DNA of 64,000 nucleotides. Source: JANPLG01 sp964609085. GTDB lineage: Bacteria > Armatimonadota > SYMT01. Positions 58,965 through 64,000 of this stretch are shown here, in pieces; positions within the stretch are counted from its first letter, which is position 1, and every line of letters starts with the position of its first letter. The stretch spans positions 1 through 64,000 of the forward strand of contig CAZSRZ010000011.1 of assembly GCA_964609085.1 (NCBI GenBank), read 5' to 3'. The translations under genes and the position numbers were made by a program. The notes beneath the pieces were generated by a model. That model was not told where the DNA came from and did no database searches. It saw nothing but the letters and a program-made list of their open reading frames with translations.

Positions 58965-60767
58965 ATGAGCGCGAGCAGATTCAGGATCCAGGCCCTCGCA
59001 GTGGGGCTCTTGCTAATGGGCGCGTCGGCAGCGCATGCGCAGGGAGTGATACCAGACGCGCCGACGATCAATGATGTGCTGCCGCCGTCTGCCCAACGTG
59101 GGACGACCGCGGAAATCGTATTGAACGGGCAGAAGCTGAACGGCACCCTGCAGCTCCTCTGCCGATTCTCCGCCTACCCGACGCTCGCCCCGCCGGTCGA
59201 GCGCGGGATTCGCGGCGAGGTCGTCAACGCCTCCGAGGCCCAGATCCGTGCCCGGCTGATCATCAGCGCCGAGACCCCGCCCGGGCTGCACGAGATCCGT
59301 GCTCTCACCGCACAGGGAATCACCGCGCCGGTCTACTTCTACGTCAGCCAGTACGCGCAGGTTTCCGAGACTGAGCCGAACACCGGGCCGGCACAGGCCA
59401 ACACGATCCAACTCCCCGCCACCATCGCCGGCCAGATCAATGGCGGAGAGGATCAGGACACATTTGCCTTCCAGGCCCGAGCCGGCGAAACGTTGATCTT
59501 CGACGTCGAGGGCTTCAAGCGCTATGCCCCGGCCCAGAATCAGCAGGATGGCATCAGCTACCTGGATCCGTTCCTGCTCCTGCGCGACGCCGGCGGCAAC
59601 GAGTTGGCGTTCGACGACGACAGCGAACGCCTGGATGCCTTCCTTGCCTACAAGTTCACCGCGGACGGCAAGTACACGATCACCCTTCGGGACACCCTCT
59701 ACCGGGGACGAGGCGACTTCCACTACCGCCTCACCATTGGCCCGCGCCCGACCATCACCGCGATCTTCCCTCCGGGCGGCACGCGCGGCACCCGTCAGGT
59801 GTCCACCGTCTTCGGCTACAACCTGAACTCGACGGGCGCTACCTCCCTCCGCATGGCGATCCCGCTGGGGGAATCTGCCGGCGTTCAGGAGTTCCGCGTT
59901 TCCACCGCCGGCGGCATCAGCAACGCCTTCCCGGTAGTGGCCAGCGCGGAGCTTGAGGTGCCGGAGACCGAGCCGAACAACCGCATCCAGGATGCGACGC
60001 TGGTGACCGTCCCGTTCGTCGGCAGCGGCAAGTTTGACTCCACCGAAGATGTGGACGGATATCGCTTCCAGGCACAGGGAGGCCAGCTCCTCATCATCGA
60101 GAGCATGGCGGCCCGCTTGGGGAGCCGCGTGGATACCTACCTCCTGCTCACAAACCGGAGCGGCACGGTGATCGCGCGCGATGACGACGGAGGCGGGGGA
60201 CAGGACGCCCGCATCGAGGTGACGGTCCCGCAGACAGACGAGTACTGCGTCTTCGTGCGCAACCAGGCAAAGAGCGGTGCGGGCCCCGAGTTTTATTACC
60301 GACTCACCGTGCGGCCGCGGCAGCCGGGCTACGCCCCGGTGTTCAAGCAGGAAGGCGTCGATCGGCAGGGGCGCCCCGTCAAAATTCCGGTGGACGGGAT
60401 CTCCGTGCCGGCGGGTGGAAACATCGAATTCGATGTGGACCTGAACCGGCGCGAAGGGCAGACCGGCCCGGTGACCATCTCGCTGAGCCTGCCGCCCGAT
60501 CTGAAGGGGCTGGTGCTCGAGCAAATCACGCGCACCAATCCCAAGGGCGGGCCCGTGACGCCCACCAACCCTGACGTGAAGACGACGATCGACAAGAACC
60601 CCACATTCAAGGACGGAACGGGAACGGTGACCTTGCGGCTGACGGCGGACGAAAAGATCGATCCCAAGGTCTACCTGAACACCTACCTGAAGCTGACGGG
60701 GATGGTCGGTGGACAGCCCTATTCGGTCAACAAGCCTCTGTGGCTGACGATCTCGCCTAAGAGCTAG
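58965..60767 (+). CDS. Secreted protein with bacterial pre-peptidase C-terminal (PPC) domains
   Basis: 600 aa from the ATG at 58965. Signal peptide (IQALAVGLLLMGASAAHAQG), an IPT/TIG-like strand region (PTINDVLPPSAQRGTTAEIV), then two PPC-type beta-domains: VSETEPNTGPAQANTIQLPA with DQDTFAFQARAGETLIFDVE, and VPETEPNNRIQDATLVTVPF with DVDGYRFQAQGGQLLIIESM. A second IPT-like segment (TITAIFPPGGTRGTRQVSTV) lies between. PPC domains typically attach secreted proteins to surfaces. Its place 17 bp before a DUF1549/1553 gene is the usual order in Planctomycetota. Confidence 0.9.
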   Translation: MSASRFRIQALAVGLLLMGASAAHAQGVIPDAPTINDVLPPSAQRGTTAEIVLNGQKLNGTLQLLCRFSAYPTLAPPVERGIRGEVVNASEAQIRARLIISAETPPGLHEIRALTAQGITAPVYFYVSQYAQVSETEPNTGPAQANTIQLPATIAGQINGGEDQDTFAFQARAGETLIFDVEGFKRYAPAQNQQDGISYLDPFLLLRDAGGNELAFDDDSERLDAFLAYKFTADGKYTITLRDTLYRGRGDFHYRLTIGPRPTITAIFPPGGTRGTRQVSTVFGYNLNSTGATSLRMAIPLGESAGVQEFRVSTAGGISNAFPVVASAELEVPETEPNNRIQDATLVTVPFVGSGKFDSTEDVDGYRFQAQGGQLLIIESMAARLGSRVDTYLLLTNRSGTVIARDDDGGGGQDARIEVTVPQTDEYCVFVRNQAKSGAGPEFYYRLTVRPRQPGYAPVFKQEGVDRQGRPVKIPVDGISVPAGGNIEFDVDLNRREGQTGPVTISLSLPPDLKGLVLEQITRTNPKGGPVTPTNPDVKTTIDKNPTFKDGTGTVTLRLTADEKIDPKVYLNTYLKLTGMVGGQPYSVNKPLWLTISPKS

Positions 60768-60784
60768 GCTTTCGGAGCGGATTC

Positions 60785-63337
60785 ATGCAAGTGACGGCAA
60801 CAGATTTCCAGCGGACCCTCCGGGGCGTGGGCGCGGCCATCGGCACAGCGGCGCTGTTCGCGGCGGCCATCACACACGCCGCTGCGGCCCCGGCAAAGCC
60901 GGCGGCCAAGGCCCCGCCGAAGGCCGGTCCCAGCACTGCGGGGCTGCTGAAGCTGAGCGTCGTGCCGGAGAAGATCACGCTGAGCGGGCGCGACAGCAGT
61001 TCGCAGTTCCTTGTATTCGGCCACTACGCGGGCGGGCGCAGGGAAGACCTCACCGCGATTGCCCAGGTCGCCCGCGTCGGCATGGGAATCCAGGTGAAGG
61101 GCAACCGCGTGACGGCCATCAACAACGGCCAGAACCAGGTGGTCGCCACCGTCGGAGCGCTGAAGGGCGTGATGAACGTGATCACCCAGGACACGAATCA
61201 GACCCCCGAGTGGAGCTTCGCCAACGAGATCGTGCCGATCTTTACCAAGACGGGCTGCAACAGCGGCGGGTGCCACGGATCGCCCTCCGGCCGCGGCGGA
61301 TTCCGGCTTTCCCTCTTTGGTTACGAGCCGGACTACGACTTCGACATGATCACGAAGGATCGAAACGGCTCACGGGTCAACAAGCAGACGCCCAGCCTTT
61401 CCTCGGTGCTGACGAAACCTTCCAACAAAGTTCCCCACGGCGGCGGGGCACGCTTCAAGGAAGGCAGCGAGTTCTACACTCGGATCCTGGACTGGCTCCG
61501 CGCGGGGGCACCCAAGCAGCCGGAATTCGACCCTCGCTTGAAGTCGATCTCGATCTACCCGACTGATTGGACCCTCGATACGAAGGGAGACGAGCAGCAG
61601 ATCCTCGTTCTCGCGACCCGAGACGACGGCACCACCCAGGACGTGACCCGCTACGCCCGCTTCACCACGCAGGATGACCAGGTGGTGGAAGTGGACGAGG
61701 ACGGCCGGATGACTGCGGTCGGCATGGGCGAGACGTCGATCATGATCCGCTACCTTGGCGGCGTCGGCATCGTCAGGCTGAACGTGCCGCGGCCGGCTGT
61801 GCCGGAGACGGCCTATGCCGGATTCAAGCCCGCGAACTACATCGACGAAGCCGTGCTGGCCAAGCTCAAGGAAGTCCGGATCACGCCGTCTGAGCTGGCA
61901 TCGGATGCCGAGTTCCTCCGCCGGGCCTACATCGACACCTGCGGCATCACGCCCACGGTCGAAGAGGCGAGGGCCTTCCTGGATGACACGTCTCCAGACA
62001 AGCGAACCCGTCTGGTTAACCAGTTGCTCAACCGACCGGAGTTCATCGACTACTGGACACTGAAGTGGTCTGACCTGCTGCGGAACAACGGCCAGGTGAA
62101 GCAGGACAAGGGCCAGCAGGTGTTCTACCGCTGGATCAAGGAGAGCATCCGTCAGAACAAGCCGTACGATCAGTTCGTGCGGGAATTGGTGACCGCCAGC
62201 GGCAGCCCCTTCCGTCTGGGCCCCGTGAACTGGTACCGGCTGCCGGATGATGAACTCAACGGCGCAGACTATCCGCTCTTCCTCGCCAGCCAGACTTCGC
62301 AGGTGTTCCTTGGGGTGCGGATCGACTGTGCCCGGTGCCACAACCATCCCTTCGAGGCATGGTCGCAGATGGACTATTACCAGTTCGCGGCCTTCTTCGG
62401 TCGCACGCGGAACAAGCCGGGTCCGGACCAGAACGAGCGTGTGATCTATGCTGCCGCGGAAGGAGAGGTGTTCCACCCCCGCAAGCCGCGCGGCAGTGCG
62501 GGCTCCCTCATCCAGCCGAAGTTCCTGGGCGGCGACGTGGCTACTTTTGGTGGGGACGAAGATCGGCGGGAGAAGCTGGCGCGATGGATCACCTCGCCGT
62601 CCAACTACTGGTTCAAGCGCTCCATCGCGAACCGGCTGTGGAACAACTTCCTTGGGCGGGGTATCGTGAGCCCCGTCGACGACTACCGGCTGACCAATCC
62701 GGCCGCAAACGTGCGGCTGCTGGACGTGATGGCCGAAAAGGTCGTCGAATACAAGTGGGACCTGAAGCAGGTGATGCGCGACATCCTCACCTCCCGCACC
62801 TACCAGACCACATCGACTCCGAACAAGCTGAACGTCGCCGACAAGATGTACGCCTCGCATGCGCTGCCCCGGCGGATCTACGCTGAGGTGCTGTTGGATA
62901 CCGTGTGCTACGTCACGGGCGTCAACGATAAGTTCGGCCCCTACGAGTACGGCCGGAGGGCGATCTCGATTCCGGACAACCGCGTCAACGGCGGCGGCTT
63001 CCTGGACCTTTTCGGCCGCGCCCCTCGTTCGGTCGCGTGCGAATGCGAACGTCCGGAAGATACCAACGTGGCCATGGTGTTGAACCTGCTGAACGGGCAG
63101 ACCGTCAACAACAAGATCAGCGCCGGCAATGGCAGAGTCGCTCTGGCGCTCCAGGCGAAGAAGCCGGTCCCCCAGATGATCGAGGAATTCTACCTGGCGG
63201 CCCTCAGTCGGAGGCCGACGGAAAAAGAAGCGACAGCCGCCACGAAGCTTGTCACCGCCGCGCCCAGTGTTAAGGAAGGCGCGGAAGACCTGATGTGGAG
63301 CCTCTTGAACATGCGCGAGTTCCTCTTCAACCACTAG
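60785..63337 (+). CDS. DUF1549/DUF1553 surface protein with Ig-like N-domain
   Basis: 850 aa. An N-terminal export signal (GTAALFAAAITHAAAAPAKP) is followed by a Big-2-like domain (LKLSVVPEKITLSGRDSSSQ), a CNSGGCHGSPSGRGGFRLSL segment, a second Ig-like stretch, DUF1549 (RRAYIDTCGITPTVEEARAF, CARCHNHPFEAWSQMDYYQF) and DUF1553 (LARWITSPSNYWFKRSIANR, YQTTSTPNKLN, MIEEFYLAALSRRPTEKEAT). Members are extracytoplasmic proteins of unproven activity; the N-terminus here lacks a standard CxxCH before DUF1549. Middle gene of a PPC-DUF1549-DUF1501 unit. Confidence 0.92.
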   Translation: MQVTATDFQRTLRGVGAAIGTAALFAAAITHAAAAPAKPAAKAPPKAGPSTAGLLKLSVVPEKITLSGRDSSSQFLVFGHYAGGRREDLTAIAQVARVGMGIQVKGNRVTAINNGQNQVVATVGALKGVMNVITQDTNQTPEWSFANEIVPIFTKTGCNSGGCHGSPSGRGGFRLSLFGYEPDYDFDMITKDRNGSRVNKQTPSLSSVLTKPSNKVPHGGGARFKEGSEFYTRILDWLRAGAPKQPEFDPRLKSISIYPTDWTLDTKGDEQQILVLATRDDGTTQDVTRYARFTTQDDQVVEVDEDGRMTAVGMGETSIMIRYLGGVGIVRLNVPRPAVPETAYAGFKPANYIDEAVLAKLKEVRITPSELASDAEFLRRAYIDTCGITPTVEEARAFLDDTSPDKRTRLVNQLLNRPEFIDYWTLKWSDLLRNNGQVKQDKGQQVFYRWIKESIRQNKPYDQFVRELVTASGSPFRLGPVNWYRLPDDELNGADYPLFLASQTSQVFLGVRIDCARCHNHPFEAWSQMDYYQFAAFFGRTRNKPGPDQNERVIYAAAEGEVFHPRKPRGSAGSLIQPKFLGGDVATFGGDEDRREKLARWITSPSNYWFKRSIANRLWNNFLGRGIVSPVDDYRLTNPAANVRLLDVMAEKVVEYKWDLKQVMRDILTSRTYQTTSTPNKLNVADKMYASHALPRRIYAEVLLDTVCYVTGVNDKFGPYEYGRRAISIPDNRVNGGGFLDLFGRAPRSVACECERPEDTNVAMVLNLLNGQTVNNKISAGNGRVALALQAKKPVPQMIEEFYLAALSRRPTEKEATAATKLVTAAPSVKEGAEDLMWSLLNMREFLFNH

Positions 63338-63422
63338 GAACAATCGGCAGCAACGACGAACAATCCCCCAAGCGACGCTGCATCCATCGCCATCCGGTGG
63401 GCAGCACCAAGGAGACATGAAC

Positions 63423-64000
63423 ATGGCTACCTACAAGACCTGCGACGGCAGGACCCGGCGCGACTTCCTGAAGGTCGGGTCACTCGGCCTGGTCGGCCTG
63501 ACCCTGCCGGAGATTCTGCGGATGCAGGAGGTGGCTGCCGCGCCAACCCCCGGCAAGGCAAAAGCGGTGATCCTGATGTGGATGGGTGGCGGACCGAGCC
63601 ACATCGACACGTGGGATCCGAAGCCGGACGCCCCGACCGAGTGGAAGGGCGAGTTCTCCGCGATCCCCGCAAAGGGCGGAAACTTTCAGATCTCCGAACA
63701 TCTGCCCCGGATGGCCCAGGTCGGTGACAAGTTCAGCATCCTTCGCTCCGTGACGCACCCGGAAGGCGCCCACGAACGAGGGACGACCTACATGCTCACC
63801 GGCTATCGTCAGATTCCCGGATTCGAGTACCCCGGCTTCGGCTCGGTGGTGGCGAAGGAGAAGGGCTGGCAGAACAGCATGCCGCCTTACGTTGCCATCC
63901 CCGGCCTCGTCGGTGATGCCGGCGCGGGGTACCTCGGCGCGGAAGGCAGCCCGTTCTCCGCGGGCGATCCCGGGGCGGGCAATTACCAGGTTCGCGACAT
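63423..64000 (+). CDS. DUF1501 family protein, 3' end beyond the window
   Basis: 192 codons visible; the gene runs off the right edge. The ATG at 63423 has aaggag 8 nt upstream (an ATG at 63417 would be too close to it). A Tat signal (TRRDFLKVGSLGLVGLTLPE) precedes AVILMWMGGGPSHIDTWDPK, ILRSVTHPEGAHERGTTYML and the GYLGAEGSPFSAG segment, as in DUF1501. It is the canonical partner of the DUF1549/1553 protein 85 bp upstream and a paralogue of the DUF1501 protein near the left end of the window. Confidence 0.93.
   Translation, partial: MATYKTCDGRTRRDFLKVGSLGLVGLTLPEILRMQEVAAAPTPGKAKAVILMWMGGGPSHIDTWDPKPDAPTEWKGEFSAIPAKGGNFQISEHLPRMAQVGDKFSILRSVTHPEGAHERGTTYMLTGYRQIPGFEYPGFGSVVAKEKGWQNSMPPYVAIPGLVGDAGAGYLGAEGSPFSAGDPGAGNYQVRD

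Noticed and set aside
61370..63424. 684-codon antisense frame
   Set aside because: It mirrors the DUF1549/1553 gene in GC-rich DNA; the sense strand carries the family motifs.

Overview
The window is GC-rich bacterial DNA in draft form: two runs of exactly 100 N sit inside genes. No rRNA, tRNA, CRISPR array, IS element or phage gene was recognised. The gene content points to a heterotroph of the Planctomycetota / Armatimonadota / PVC-like kind. Evidence for this includes an FG-GAP/ASPIC (CRTAC1-type) lipoprotein, two Tat-exported DUF1501 proteins, a formylglycine sulfatase, two DUF1549/DUF1553 surface proteins (one with a CxxCH haem motif), a DUF1080 protein, an H-X9-DG pseudopilin, a GH140-like protein and TIM-barrel sugar isomerases. 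GTG starts and ATGA/GTGA stop-start overlaps are common. The phylum is inferred from gene content only.

Layout. 0-5 kb (minus): sulfatase, DUF1501 protein, CRTAC1-like lipoprotein. A decamer tandem repeat and REP-like hairpins separate this operon from a divergent PhoD phosphatase plus sensor histidine kinase (5.0-8.4 kb). Tpx and an ankyrin protein follow. 9.6-12.5 kb (minus) is an islet of visibly lower GC: a glycosyltransferase stump, an SMI1/KNR4-like hypothetical, an unknown exported protein and a PD-(D/E)XK nuclease-like protein. 12.7-21.3 kb holds secreted carbohydrate-active and surface proteins. recF lies at 21.8 kb, with a perfect LexA-like palindrome upstream. 22.9-27.9 kb carries two sugar isomerase/epimerases, an SMP-30 lactonase, a class III cyclase-like protein and a pterin carbinolamine dehydratase. 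28.1-33.3 kb is a solute symporter followed by prpB-prpC-prpD of the 2-methylcitrate cycle.

33.3-40.7 kb (minus) is the most interesting system: a tightly coupled five-gene cassette, SWIM zinc finger > DUF5691 > MoxR-type AAA+ ATPase > DUF5682 > VWA. Four junctions are overlapping or 3 bp apart, so this is one functional unit, probably an ATPase/VWA remodelling machine with unusual adaptors. Just upstream are a small barrel-like protein and a MobA-like nucleotidyltransferase.

42.1-48.8 kb holds a PF14907-type nucleotidyltransferase, a PqqD-like protein coupled to a pseudopilin, a very large gingipain-type (C25) peptidase and, abutting it, a small protein that fuses a PqqD-like domain, a Tat-type signal and a six-cysteine knot-like peptide. 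The last is the second main candidate for an undescribed system. 50.6-58.7 kb is an exopolysaccharide operon: three GT4 glycosyltransferases, a polyprenyl-phosphate sugar-phosphate transferase with a fused FlaA1/CapD-like half, an O-antigen ligase-like protein, a small exported protein and a CpsB/YwqE phosphatase. 59-64 kb is a PPC-domain protein, a DUF1549/DUF1553 protein and a DUF1501 protein cut by the window end.
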